Shown: positions 11,243 through 21,631 of the stretch, piece after piece
Layout of the letters: each line of letters begins with the position of its first letter
How positions within the stretch are numbered: the first letter of the stretch is position 1
Source of the DNA: Dromiciops gliroides
Taxonomy: Eukaryota; Chordata; Mammalia; Microbiotheria; Microbiotheriidae
NCBI RefSeq assembly: GCF_019393635.1
Contig: NC_057862.1
Span: 267,978,441 to 268,042,440 of the forward strand
Length of the DNA: 64,000 nt
Reading direction: 5' to 3'
Notes under the pieces: generated by a model
Databases searched by the model: none
What the model saw: the letters and a program-made list of their open reading frames with translations, nothing else
Told to the model about the DNA's origin: nothing
Position numbers and translations under genes: made by a program

Positions 11243-11259
11243 AAAAAAGCAACTCTTAG
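10369..11259 (+). CDS. L1 ORF1p-like open reading frame, C-terminally truncated
   Basis: 296 codons without interruption. L1 ORF1p is an RNA-binding trimer needed for L1 movement. Residues ~1-45 are polar. Residues ~45-125 form a Glu/Lys-rich heptad coiled coil (KKDFEDKIREVEEKMEREMR). From ~146 come the RRM (SRRDHLKIIGLPE) and the C-terminal domain up to WNMIFQRAKEMGLQPRIIYP. The last residues (NEKSNS) are read from the target-site duplication. The usual final ~35 residues, present in the decayed copy near 3136-3236, are missing. The frame is open, but a single truncated copy far from a promoter need not be expressed. Confidence 0.75.
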   Translation: MSRQRKVKTIESFFSNKEDQGAPSEEDVNIRAPVSKASKKNMNWSQAIEALKKDFEDKIREVEEKMEREMRVMQERHEKKVNSLKSQMEKEVQKLSDENNYLRIRTEQMEASDFMRNQDTIKQIQMNKKIEGNVKYLLGKTADLENRSRRDHLKIIGLPENHDQGKSLDTIFQDILRENCPEILEEAMIEIERIHQSPPERDPQKKTPRNIIAKFQSSQVKEKILQAAKKKEFKYCGAPVRIAQDLAASILKDQRAWNMIFQRAKEMGLQPRIIYPAKLSIIFQRKKWDFNEKSNS

Positions 11260-11401
11260 GGCAGCTAGGTTAAAGCAGAGGCCCTGGATTCAGGAGGACC
11301 TGAGTTCAAATTCAACCTCAGGCACTTGACACTTACTAGCTGTGTGACCCTGGGCAAGTCTTAACCCTCATTGCCCCACAAAAAATAAATAAATAGAAAT
11401 A
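11258..11401 (+). repeat. Marsupial SINE with deletion in the head
   Basis: The head lacks ~20 bp (GGGCAGCTAGGTTAAAGCAG). Flanked by AAAAAAGCAACTC copies at 11243 and ~11402, the third insertion at this site. Confidence 0.9.
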
Positions 11402-11414
11402 AAAAAAGCAACTC

Positions 11415-12471
11415 CACTGTAAGAATTTTCATGTATCCCTAGAAAGAGTACAGTGATTTGATTGCACAGTGTCTACCAGTTCCACGAAGCCCTATTCTGC
11501 CTTACTCTCAAAGTGATTTGCATAGACCTGGGAAATCATGACGGTTAAAGGAATCTCCTTACTACAGTTTCATTAAGCTCCTTTGAAGTTTTGCTAAGTG
11601 TAGTATCCAAAATGATTTGAAGGGATACAAGTTCCCATCCAGTTGTACAATAGAAATTTGAAAGAATTTTTGGACCACGAATCAAATCACAGATTGGATT
11701 GAGAAAGTCCAAATAGTAGCAATAGATAAAGTGCTTGAAAAAATAAATTTTAATGCTATGGGAATTCTCTTGTTAGGTGGCTGGATATAGTGGGCTAGGG
11801 TCTAGATTCACAAGAGATACTCATTAGGGGAAATTGTTGAGAGACTGCTGCTCTCTGCTAGGGAAAAAAGAGGTGACATAGCAGAAAACCAGTAGATGGT
11901 AGCAGAGAGCAGATAAATGAAGATACCTGCTTGTTTCAGGATATCATAACTGTAAGTAATTAATTGTGATTTGGGGTTTTTATAACTTTTAAGGGATAAC
12001 CTTTGGTGTTTGAAGAGAAGGACTCTAATAGAAATACTGCCTTATAAGAGTTCGTGGTTCTGGTTATACATATTCCCCTAGAAACGTGTATCCTATATGT
12101 GCTTTTTCAGGCATACACTTATTCCCTGTTTGTGCATGGTTCCTGCACATAAATTTTCTTAATGTGTCTATCATCTTTTTCATTAGTTTAATAACTTTTG
12201 GGAAAGTGTGACCCTGTGTAATGAGGCCCTTGTCCAATGAGGAGGATAAGCTGTTGTGGGCCTCTGTGTAAGGAAGGATCTCAGGTTTTCTCTCATCTGA
12301 AATTGGCATGAAGGTGAGAGAATGCATGGCCTGCTGTTGCTAACAGAGGTAATGCTAGTACCAGTATAAAAGATTGGACTAAAACACAGCTCAGCAGTAG
12401 ACTAACTTGCATGGCCAAAATGCCAGTTCCTATCAGCAAAGGATTGATTTTGTTCATGCTACATTTAGTTG
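11415..12471. other. Unassigned sequence
   Basis: No exon, LTR or family was recognised with confidence. A ~35-bp piece at ~11950 (CTGTAAGTAATTAATTGTGA) resembles one at ~32155, so part may be an undescribed interspersed repeat. Confidence 0.4.
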
Positions 12472-12770
12472 TGGCAGTTAGGTGACACAGGTAGACAGGC
12501 AGTTAGGTAGCACAGTAGACAGAGTACCAGGACTGGAGCCAGGAAAACCTGAGTTAAAATCCAGCCTTAAATAAGCTGTGTGACCATGGGCATATCATTT
12601 AACTTCTTTTTGCCTCAGTTTCCTTATTTGTAAAATAGGGATAATAACAACACCTGCCTCACAGGGTTGTTATATAGATCAGATGAGATAATAATTGTAA
12701 AGAACTTACTTAGCACAGTACTGGCACATAGTAAACCCTACATAAATGTTAGCTATTAACTATTATTATT
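12472..12770 (+). repeat. MIR-type CORE-SINE, near full length
   Basis: tRNA-like head (CAGTAGACAGAGTACCAGGA), CORE segment (GTGTGACCATGGGCATATCA, CCTCAGTTTCCTTATTTGTA) and L2-like tail (TGGCACATAGTAAACCCTAC). Confidence 0.9.
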
Positions 12771-13187
12771 TGGACGTAAATTTGGTAGAGGTGAATGCTT
12801 TGTAGCAATTGCTTTAAATTTGAGGAGTCTCTCCCAAGAGATCACAGGTGGCAAAATAGAGAATTTGCCACTGGCTGTTGAGGTGAATGATTTATGCTTC
12901 TGTTCCTTCTATATCTTCATAGTAATTTTGGGGGGGAGTAAGATCTATTTGATGTTTAATTGGTTAAAGGAAACAGGGACAAAAATCACTGAAATGTATC
13001 GGTGATATAACAGAAATATTAACTGTAACTTTTAAGCGATGTTAGGAAGAATACACCAGAAGGGAGACTTGGTGTGAGAGCAGTAGAAAGACAGTTCCTT
13101 ACCACTCATTTCTTAGCTATTGCCAGTTATGATGATTACTGCTTTGTAATACAGTTTAAGATCTTTGATTCCTTTGATATTATTGAA
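12771..13187. other. Unassigned sequence
   Basis: Nothing recognised. A 61-codon open frame here has no supporting context. Confidence 0.5.
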
Positions 13188-13310
13188 CCTTTTTTTTTTT
13201 GAGGCATTCAGGGTTAAGTGACTTTCCCAGGGTCACACAGCTAGTAAGTGTCAAGCATCTGAGGCTAGATTTGAACTCAGATTTGAACTCTGCTGAGCCA
13301 CCTAGCTGTC
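13188..13310 (-). repeat. Marsupial SINE, partly deleted
   Basis: Antisense copy lacking the middle of the head. Flanked by TGAACCTTTTTTTT. Confidence 0.85.
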
Positions 13311-13449
13311 ATGAACCTTTTTTTTTCCAGATAATTTTTTTTCCCCTAGCTCTATAAAATACTTCTTTGGTAGTTTGACTGGTGTATGGGATAGGTGGAC
13401 TTGAGTCAGTTCAGATTCTGAGGTTGGGGTCTGTAAAGTACCCAACCCC

Positions 13450-14056
13450 CAGTCCCTGTTGTTGTTAGGTTATTCTGTTCATGTTTTATTTCATAGATTA
13501 TAATAGAAATCATGTATCTTGCCTTACTGAACCTGATGTACCCTGATACCGCCTCTGCCTACATTCTAAACCCCCAGTCCTTGTTATGGGTTAGTTATGC
13601 TGTTGCTATGACCAGGCAGGAGAAGATGTCTCCTGTTAGTGCAAGTGTGGACCCCACCCAGATACTACCTCCCCCTTTTACATTCCCAAACCCTAGTTCC
13701 CGGTACCAGCTCCTGGTACCATGTCTCCCCTCTTCCCCCTTGTCCCTCCTCACACAGGTGGAGTGGTTTCACCTTTTCCCCCTCCCATTTTCCCCCAGCT
13801 CTTGGACATAGCTGAGCATGCATCCATACACTGATCAGGAGCTGAACATGCATCCTGGGTGAGATAGGATTGGATGTTAGATTGTGAGCTCACCACCACC
13901 CCCCTCAAAACTTCCATAAAAACCCAATTCATGAGCCCATTACTGTACTCCTCATCTCTTCCTTGAGGTCGCCCATTCTCATGAGAATGAAATAAATCTG
14001 TCTCTGCTTGACTTGGTGGTCTCCTCAAATTATTTGGGTAAACTGAGGCAGTTTGT
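13450..14056 (+). mobile_element. Solo LTR (LTR-D)
   Basis: Contains an AATAAA (ATGAAATAAATCTGTCTCTG) followed by the U5-like end GTAAACTGAGGCA. The last ~450 bp are homologous to the antisense repeat at 37998-38510, which interrupts a retroviral env. The 3' edge is supported by that comparison. The 5' edge is approximate. No internal retroviral sequence adjoins it. Confidence 0.6.
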
Positions 14057-14299
14057 CCTAAACAACTGGTATGGTGCTGAATAAGAAAATTAATTTAGGT
14101 AGATTGTCATTTTAATTATATTGGCTCAGTCTGCCTATGAGCAATTAACATTTCTCCAGTTGTTTAGATCTGACTGTATTTGTGTGAAAAGTGGTGTTTT
14201 TTTAAAAAATGGTATTCATATAGTCCCTGCCTTTGTCTTGGCAGGTAGACTTCCAAATATTTTATATTGTCTATAGTTTTTTTAAAATGAAATTTCTCT

Positions 14300-15010
14300 T
14301 TCTATCTCTTTCTGCTCTACAGAATGATTGACTCAGTTTACAACTGTACCAACAGTGCATTAATGTCTCCTTCTCCCCACATTCCCTCCATCATTTGTCA
14401 TTTTCCTTTTCTGTCCTATTAGACAATCTAATAGGTATGAGTTAGTACCCCAGAATTATTTTGATTTGTAACTCTCCTATCAATAGTGAGTTAGAGCATT
14501 TTTTTTCATATGGCTGTAGAACTTTTGATCATTTATCAATTGAGGAATGGCTCTTATTTTTATAAATTTGACTTGGTTCTCTATATGTTTGAGAAATAAG
14601 GCCTTTATCAGAGAAACTTGCTTCAAAATGTTTTTCACAGTTACTATAGCTTCTTTCCTTCCATCCTATTCCCTCCCCATGCTGTTTATTCTATTCTCTA
14701 TCTCCTTTCACCTTATCCCTCCTCAAGTGTTTCACTTCTGACTACTCCCTCCCTCCATCTGCCCTCCCTTCTATAGCAACCCCCATCCCCATCCCCATGC
14801 CCTTCACCTCCTACTTTCCTGCAGGGTAAGATAGATTTATATATCCAATTGAGTGTGTATGTTATTCCCTCTTTGAGCCAATTCTGATAAGTAAGGTTCA
14901 CTCACTCCCCCTCACCTCCCCCATCCTCCCCTCTGCTGTATAAGTTTTTTCTTGCATCTTTTATGTGAGATAATTTACCCCATCCAAGCAAGTTTTTCTA
15001 AGATGGAACA
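14300..15010 (-). mobile_element. LINE-1 fragment lacking most of ORF2
   Basis: Antisense. Left part (14310-14640) is the C-terminal ORF2 region. Right part (14640-15005) is the purine-rich spacer that normally precedes ORF2 (compare 3640-3850). The body of ORF2 between them is missing, as in the element at 1277-4795. Confidence 0.65.
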
Positions 15011-15523
15011 TGGGGATGTTTGTAGGCAGTAGGGAAGCAGCTGGTAGATGGAGAGATTAAAGATTAGTAAGAGGATAGAGGGAGCAATCTTTTGGAGGAA
15101 CACAATTGCATGTGCAGTAGAAGAGTTTGTCTTGGTATGGAAACAGGGTATTAATAACCAATGATTTGAGGAGATTCAGAGTTCCCTCTTTTTCTAAAGT
15201 CCTCATTTTAAAATGTCGTTCATTCTCTGAAGGTTGAATTAACTTTCTCAATTGTAGTCAAACTCCACCCAACCTTACAAGGAATCTTATCTAAGGTGAA
15301 TTCCTGCCCATTTTGTTTCACTCAAGCAAGTTTGGGTGGAGGCAGATCCTTTGTCTAGATTGTCCAAAGCCCAAACCCAAGCTGGGGTCAGGGTGGGGTA
15401 ACTGTGTGTGGAGACAGTCTCTTTGTCCAAGAGTGATATGTCACTCAGCCCCTCATTGGAGTGAGTCCTCTTCTCATTGAAATAATATTCTCATTGTTAA
15501 CCAATCAACTGATTGCCACCCTC
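15011..15523. other. Unassigned sequence left of the RPS24 copy
   Basis: No family recognised. Confidence 0.5.
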
Positions 15524-15812
15524 AAGAACACACACTCTTCTTTTCCCTCTCCTGCTGCTGGAGGAGCTAGCTGCCAACAGGAATGACACTACAACCATCA
15601 GAACCAGGAAGTTCATGACAGACTTCTTCAGTGTAAACAGATGGCTATAGAGGCCCTTCATCCTGGAAAGACCACAGTACCCAAGACTGAAATTCGAGAA
15701 AAATTGGCCAAGATGTACAAGACAACTCCAGGCATCATTTTTGTCTTTGGATTTTAAACCAATTTTGGTAGTGGAAAAAAAACAGGCTTTGGCATGATTC
15801 CCTTGACTATTC

Positions 15813-16044
<232 letters not shown>

Positions 16045-16148
16045 TGAAAGGAACACAAGTAAAGAATGAAGAAAGTCAAAGGCAAATGTCAGTGCTGGGA
16101 AAAAGAAGGAATGAAAGGCACTATGGAGGATGTTTATCCATGAATAAA

Positions 16149-16488
16149 TGTTGTGGGGAATATAGGGTAGGGGGTTTGGGATAGGGGTAGGGGTTTGGGG
16201 TCCTTAGGAATTCCTCTTTAAAGAATTATATCCTCTTGCACACAAATTCAGTAGAATAAGATAATAGTTTATTTAGGGGCTGGGGAACAGAAACCAAGAG
16301 AGAAATCCTTGGACTTTTCATGGGGAGAAGGCATGGCACAGCGCGGCTCTGAGATACTCCAGAGCTAGCTCAGTCCTGATCAGGTTCCACTTATCTTTTT
16401 AGATGTGTCTGTCCTTTGGTTTAGTTTCTCAAGGAGAAGGTTCTTTGATGTGCCCCAGAGAACTTCTGGGGTGCTAGGCCCTATAACA
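16149..16488 (-). repeat. 3' LTR of the LTR-B provirus, internally deleted
   Basis: Compared with its partner it lacks about 250 bp in the middle, between ...GGCTCTGAGATA and CTCCAGAGCTAGC on the plus strand. The deletion removes the TATAAAAG promoter block. Confidence 0.88.
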
Positions 16489-17299
16489 TTCCCCACTTCT
16501 CTATATATAAGGAAAAAGGGTGATGATTCTTCTTCTGAAACTGCTTCATGCAGAGTGGGGTAGAAGAAATCATGGTGCGGGGGAAGGGGAGGGTAGTGGG
16601 GAAAAGTGGAGAAGGCCTGGTCAAGTTCGAGGAGATGTGAGGTCCAGAGGGTGAGAGGAGACACATAGGCACAGTGGGTAGGTGCCATGAGGTTGAATAC
16701 TTGAGTCTAGATGGAACAGACTTAAACAAAAATTTAAAAGAGACCATGGCAAAAGATGAAAAAGGACTTATCCGATAAGAAATAAAGTGTGGCCGTTTTT
16801 GTTTTTTTTCCAGTGAAAGCCTGCAAGGCTGAATGCAAGACAGGGCGTGGCCTGCCTTACAAGAGTTAAGTAATCAGATCAAAGCTTAATTCTGTGCAGT
16901 TCAATGGTTAGAATAAAAAAATTTTTTTCTTTAATACTTTTACACATTACAAATAATTTAAACTATTCTACCACGAAAGATTTTAAGAGTAGCAGTAAAC
17001 AAATCAACAACTGTGAGACAGCTACAGATTATTTCTTCTGGTCTAAGCAGTGAACTAAGAGCCCATAAACTAGGAACTTCTCACTGAGCTCTCTTTTTCT
17101 TGACATCACGCCCTAATAAGGGCCAAGGTGAAGAGGGTAAAACCAGGGAGAGATGAAGGAATTTGTGATCCTCATGCATACATATTAAAGACAATGTTGG
17201 CCTACATTTAAGGGATGTTCCCCTTAAACTCCCCATCTTTTCTCTCTCTTTGGCTACCACAAGGTCCCTGTTATAAAAAATCTTAAAAGCAACATCAAG

Positions 17300-17455
17300 G
17301 GGGCAGCTAGGTGGCGCAGTGGATAAAGCACTGGCCTTGGATTCAGGAGTACCTGAGTTCAAATCCAGCCTCAGACACTTGACACTTACTAGCTGTGTGA
17401 CCCTGGGCAAGTCACTTAACCCTCATTGCCCAGCAAAAAAAAAAAAAAAAAAAAA
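17300..17455 (+). repeat. Marsupial SINE
   Basis: Flanked by AAAAGCAACATCAAGG. Inserted in the gag remnant. Confidence 0.95.
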
Positions 17456-18981
17456 GCAACATCAAGGAGTTGTGAGGATGGACCCCAGTCTAATTTCTGG
17501 AGTTTTCTCCTAATATCAGGAACAGATTGGCTAATAAAATGTATATTGAGGACTGTTATTCCTACATCCCTTTATGGATTATTAGTATCTTTTTTTCAGA
17601 GAGTCCATGCAGCAACTCATGAAAAAAGCTGGGTTTTCCTCAGGCCCCTGTGTGATTTCCTTCACCTTCTCATAATTGATTTGTTTCTTACCCTCCCCCC
17701 CTTTCTCATTCCCTCAACAAGACAGGTGATCATGTGGTTTCTATGGACCCTGTCCTCTCTATCATGATAGTCCCATCTTGGGTCTACAGCTAGAACAGCT
17801 GTAGTTCCAGGAACCCCAGCCCAATTTCCAACCTGCGATTATTCATCACCCACTTGTACAGCCAAGTCCCAAATCTGTTTTTTCTCATCAGAGGTACAAC
17901 AGCTGGCAAGAATAATTTGTAAGTCGGTCCAGGAAATGTAAAACTGCATTGTCACAGACTTAAAGCCATCTATGAACTTTGTGGGGTTCTCTGAGTAACA
18001 CCCCAATTTCTCTTTAATCTGAGATAAACTGCTCATGGCAAAAGGAACATATTAGGGTTGTAACTTTCCCAATGGGAAATTCCCTTAATGGAGGCAGGGG
18101 AGCAGTGAAGGATGCTGGTAGGGACCTGGGTGAAGCTGGTTGGGGAGGGGACTGGTGGAATAGGTATAGTCACATGCAGAGGGTCAGATGGAGGAGCCTG
18201 ATTAGTCTGTGGAGTGGGTGGGGGAGGGGTAAAGGAGACTGAGGGAATGGGCGGAGACAACTGCAGATTAGGTAAAGCAGATGGGATTGGCTGCTGAATG
18301 GAAAAAAATAGGAGAATAGGGAAGGTATTGGAGCCCCCCCAGATTGTGACAGGGGTACAGCTGGATAGTTTATGGAGACCCCTGTTGGGTGGGACAAATA
18401 GAAGAATACTGATGTCCACTCCCAGTGTGGCTGGAGCTCGGCTGTGGAATGCATAGGAGATTGGTTCTGAGATCAGCCAGTGGGCAAAGAGGAATTCCAG
18501 TCATGGAGTGGTATGACAGTGGTTGACCCATAGGTACGGAAGCAGGTGGGGAAGAAGGGGTGAAGTGAGAAACAGGTAGGGAATGAGGCTGAGGAGCAGG
18601 AGGGGATGGAGTCCCAGAGGAGGAGGGTGTGCCAAACTAATCGCTTAGACTTGCGGTGATTTTCTACCAGCAGGAGGACATTGTCCAATAAATCATTGAA
18701 TTCCTGAGCCTCCTGTGAGGAAGGTGTTTTAGGGTTATCCAGAGCTTCCTTAGATTCAGTTGGTTTTGCTGGGCATATTCTGTTCTGTTCCTTTCCTTTT
18801 GAGTTCTGGCTTAAAGCCATAAAGGCCAAAATGTATAGAATCTCTGTCCATTTCCCTTCACGCCTGCAAAACTTGTCCAATTGCAAAATGGTGTTATAGT
18901 TAAGAGTTCCACGTAAAGGCCAGTTCTCTTGGGATCCTAAATGATATTTTGGCCAAAGAGTGTTACAATAATAGATCATGC

Positions 18982-19125
18982 GGGGCAACTAGGTGGCGCA
19001 GTGGATAGAGTACCAGTCCTGGATTCAGGAGGACCTGAGTTCAAATCTGGCCTCAGACACTTAACACTTATTAGCTGTGTGACCCTTGGCAAGTCACTTA
19101 ACCCCAATTGCCTCACACACACAAA
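18982..19125 (+). repeat. Marsupial SINE
   Basis: Flanked by AATAATAGATCATGC. Inserted in the matrix part of gag. Confidence 0.95.
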
Positions 19126-19618
19126 AAATAATAGATCATGCATCTCTTTCTCAAATTTGTAAGTTCTAATTTAGTCTGATCTCTTAGGATGCACCCCAGC
19201 AGTGAACCTTTCTGAACACTGCATTTCTACCCCATGGCTGTACCCAGATAATGTCCTGTCTAAGGAGAATGGTCTGTTCAGACATTAGGTTGAGCTTTCT
19301 CAAGGAAGGGAAATGCTGGCTGCCTGTCTCATGGAAGAGCTGAGTGCTGGCAGTGGATAGACACACAAACACAAAAGTTCTTACCCAGAAACAAGGAGTC
19401 CAAGGATCTGAGTGTGGTTCAGACATCTGGCTGAGCTTTTGGTGAGGGAGGGAGACCCAGGCTTCCCTTTGCTGTTGTGTGTGTTGTGTGACCATCTCTA
19501 CCTCTCTGTGACTCAAATGGGAGGGTGAGTCAGGTGGGAGAGGAAAAAAAGAAACCCAGAAGGGAGGTTCCAACCTCCAGGTTTTGTGTGCCAAGAGGAA
19601 AGACGAAATTCCCTTTAT

Positions 19619-19636
19619 GCCCCACGTTGGGCGCCA
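19619..19636 (-). promoter_or_regulatory. Retroviral primer binding site, tRNA-Lys1,2 type
   Basis: The minus strand reads TGGCGCCCAACGTGGGGC. This is the 18-nt complement of the 3' end of tRNA-Lys1,2 as used by several lenti-, beta- and spumaviruses. It lies 4 nt inside the 5' LTR. Confidence 0.85.
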
Positions 19637-19640
19637 GTTA

Positions 19641-20369
19641 TGTTGTGGGGAAAATAGGGTAAGGGGTTTGGGATGGGGTAGGGGTTTGGGGTCCTTATGA
19701 ATTCCTCTTTAAAGAATTACATCTAGGGCAGCTAGGTGGCTTAGTGGATAAAGCACCGGCCCTGGATTCAGGAGGACCTGAGTTCAAATCTGGTCTCAGA
19801 CACTTGACACTTACTAGCTGTGTGACCCTGGGCAAGTCACTTAACCCCAGTTGCCTCACCAAAAAAAAAAAAAAAAAGAATTACATCCTCTTGCACACAA
19901 ATCCAGTAGAATAAGATAATAGTTTATTTAGGGGCTGGGGAAGGGAACCCAAGAGGGAAATCCTTGGACTTCTCATGGGGAGAAGGCATGGCACAGAGCG
20001 TGGCTCTGAGATATCAATCTCCTCAAGCAGGAGACAGGCAGATACTTTTATAGAGGACTGATGGGGGTGACCATCTGACTGTGGAAAGTTCCCTTATTGA
20101 GGGAGGATCATCCCCCATTGGTGGTGGCTGGAGGAGTTGGGTGAGGGATAGCTACAGATTTCTCAAGCCATAAAGGCAGCAGCCATACCCAATCTTATCT
20201 CCCCAGGGGTGGGCAAGACTGTAATAAAGGGTGATGGTTCCAGAGTTAGCTTAGCCCTGATCAGGTTCCACTTATCTCTTTAGATGTGTCTGTTCTTTGG
20301 TTTAGTTTTTCAAGGAGAAAGTTCTTTGATGTACCCCAGAGAACTTCTGGGGTACTAGGCCCTATAACA
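19641..20369 (-). repeat. 5' LTR of the LTR-B provirus (with SINE)
   Basis: About 577 bp without the SINE. On the LTR strand it has TATAAAAG (near 20044-20051), AATAAA-type signal (TAAATAAACTATTATC) and a C-rich 3' end. Confidence 0.88.
19725..19876 (+). repeat. Marsupial SINE in the 5' LTR
   Basis: Flanked by AAAGAATTACATC on both sides. Confidence 0.95.
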
Positions 20370-20758
20370 ATAAAGTATATGAAAACTTCAACAACAAAAA
20401 AAGAACACCTACTCTCCGAAGGGCATATAGACCAAGAGTTCACTTCCATAATGGTCTTTGGTATTTGAGAGGGCCACTGTCCTCTTTTATCAATAAAATA
20501 CTAGCATTATTAGTAAAATGATTAATTACACAGAAATTATGTCTCTTAAACTTTTTAAACATCATGATATAGTAGCAGAAAGGATCTTAGTGATGTGAGA
20601 TGATGAGGAACTGAGAAAAGGAAACTCAGTGAATAACTGAATGAGGGAGAAGTCATGGGAGGTTTGAAAAAGGATGAAAAGGTTTGGAAGATCCACTGTA
20701 GTGAGTGGGATATTCAGATAATTAGGGAAGTGTACAACAATGAGGGTCCAAGTAAAGT

Positions 20759-21393
20759 TGATGTGAGATGGAATTAGGTTCAAATTGATTGTGAGTTGTC
20801 TCAAAAGAATTACAAGACTCAGTGACTCAGTTTCCCAAGTTTTATTGCAATACTGTGAGTGAACACAGGGAGAGAACCAGAATAGTGGAAAGGTATCTCT
20901 CAAATAGGAAAAGAAAAGACAGTTATAGATAAATTGATTACAAGTCTCATTATAATAATCTCCACCTTAGGGAGGTACAGGGGAGGGCCTATCCTCATTA
21001 TAATAATCTCCACCTTAGGGTTTATCCTAATTTGGAGTTCCTGGGGTCTTAAACCAACCCCTGAGGCAGGTACCTTTTTCTATGGAGGTGTGTTTTGGGG
21101 GTTTACATGTTAAGATGAATCTAGGGACAAATTTGGCCTTTTCTGCGCATGTCTCTTTCTGATTCCCATGGCTAGTTTCAAAATATCTTCATTTTTCATT
21201 TATTTCTAGTTTGAGTTTCTATAGTCTATCATTTGATCATTGTTCTTGTTATGGGTACTGATTTATGTGGGTAAGAGAACCTAGGCCCTGACTTGTTTCC
21301 CAAATCTTAAATTATCCCTTTTAGAGCTCATATTTGAATTAGAGCTTAGGTCTTAGGTTTTTCTGTTAAGCCCTTTTTTTGCCTCCTACATCA
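20759..21393 (-). mobile_element. Solo LTR (LTR-C)
   Basis: Ends TGATGT...ACATCA. 4-bp duplication AAGT at both edges. Homologous to 34708-35314 on the plus strand. The AATAAA-type signal reads TTTTATTGCAATAC on the plus strand near 20840. A ~35-bp tandem duplication lies at 20945-21020. Confidence 0.85.
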
Positions 21394-21631
21394 AAGTTAT
21401 GTAACATAAATTTTTAATGAATCCAATCAGTATAGTTTTGTGATTTTTCTCCAGCTTTGTTCAACAGAACATGCATAAGAAGCAAAGGGGGCATGGTGGA
21501 AATGATCTAAGGCAAAGGTTTGGCAGAATAAGGGGTGAAAGGACTCAAGAGGACAGTATATTGTTGACTTGGCTCATTGTTTGGGGAGAAAAAAATGCAG
21601 CAGTGAATCCTAAACAATTAGTTTAAAATCA

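Larger units (their letters stand above)
17250..19235 (-). pseudogene. gag: gag remnant (class I / gammaretrovirus-like)
   Basis: The matrix region begins Met-Gly at 19235, but the third codon is a stop where the sister copies have Gln. Next come a proline-rich p12-like linker and a capsid N-terminal segment (SRLSQIKEKLG, WTDLQIILASCCTSDEKKQI), then the capsid end (DVAFKIFYNRD, ~17270). The Met-Gly start implies myristoylation in the intact ancestor. Two SINEs (18982-19125 and 17300-17455), stops and frameshifts break it. Confidence 0.8.
16149..20369 (-). mobile_element. Gag-only LTR-B provirus (defective ERV)
   Basis: Antisense provirus with both LTRs (19641-20369 as 5', 16149-16488 as 3'). 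It has an 18-nt primer binding site, a polypurine tract beside 16489 (ATTCCCCACTTCTC on the plus strand) and a 5-bp duplication ATAAA at 16144-16148 and 20370-20374. LTR ends are TGTTATAGGG... and ...CCACAACA. The interior codes only for a broken gag and short non-coding sequence. No protease, reverse transcriptase, integrase or env was found. It landed just after the poly(A) signal of the RPS24 pseudogene. Confidence 0.88.
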
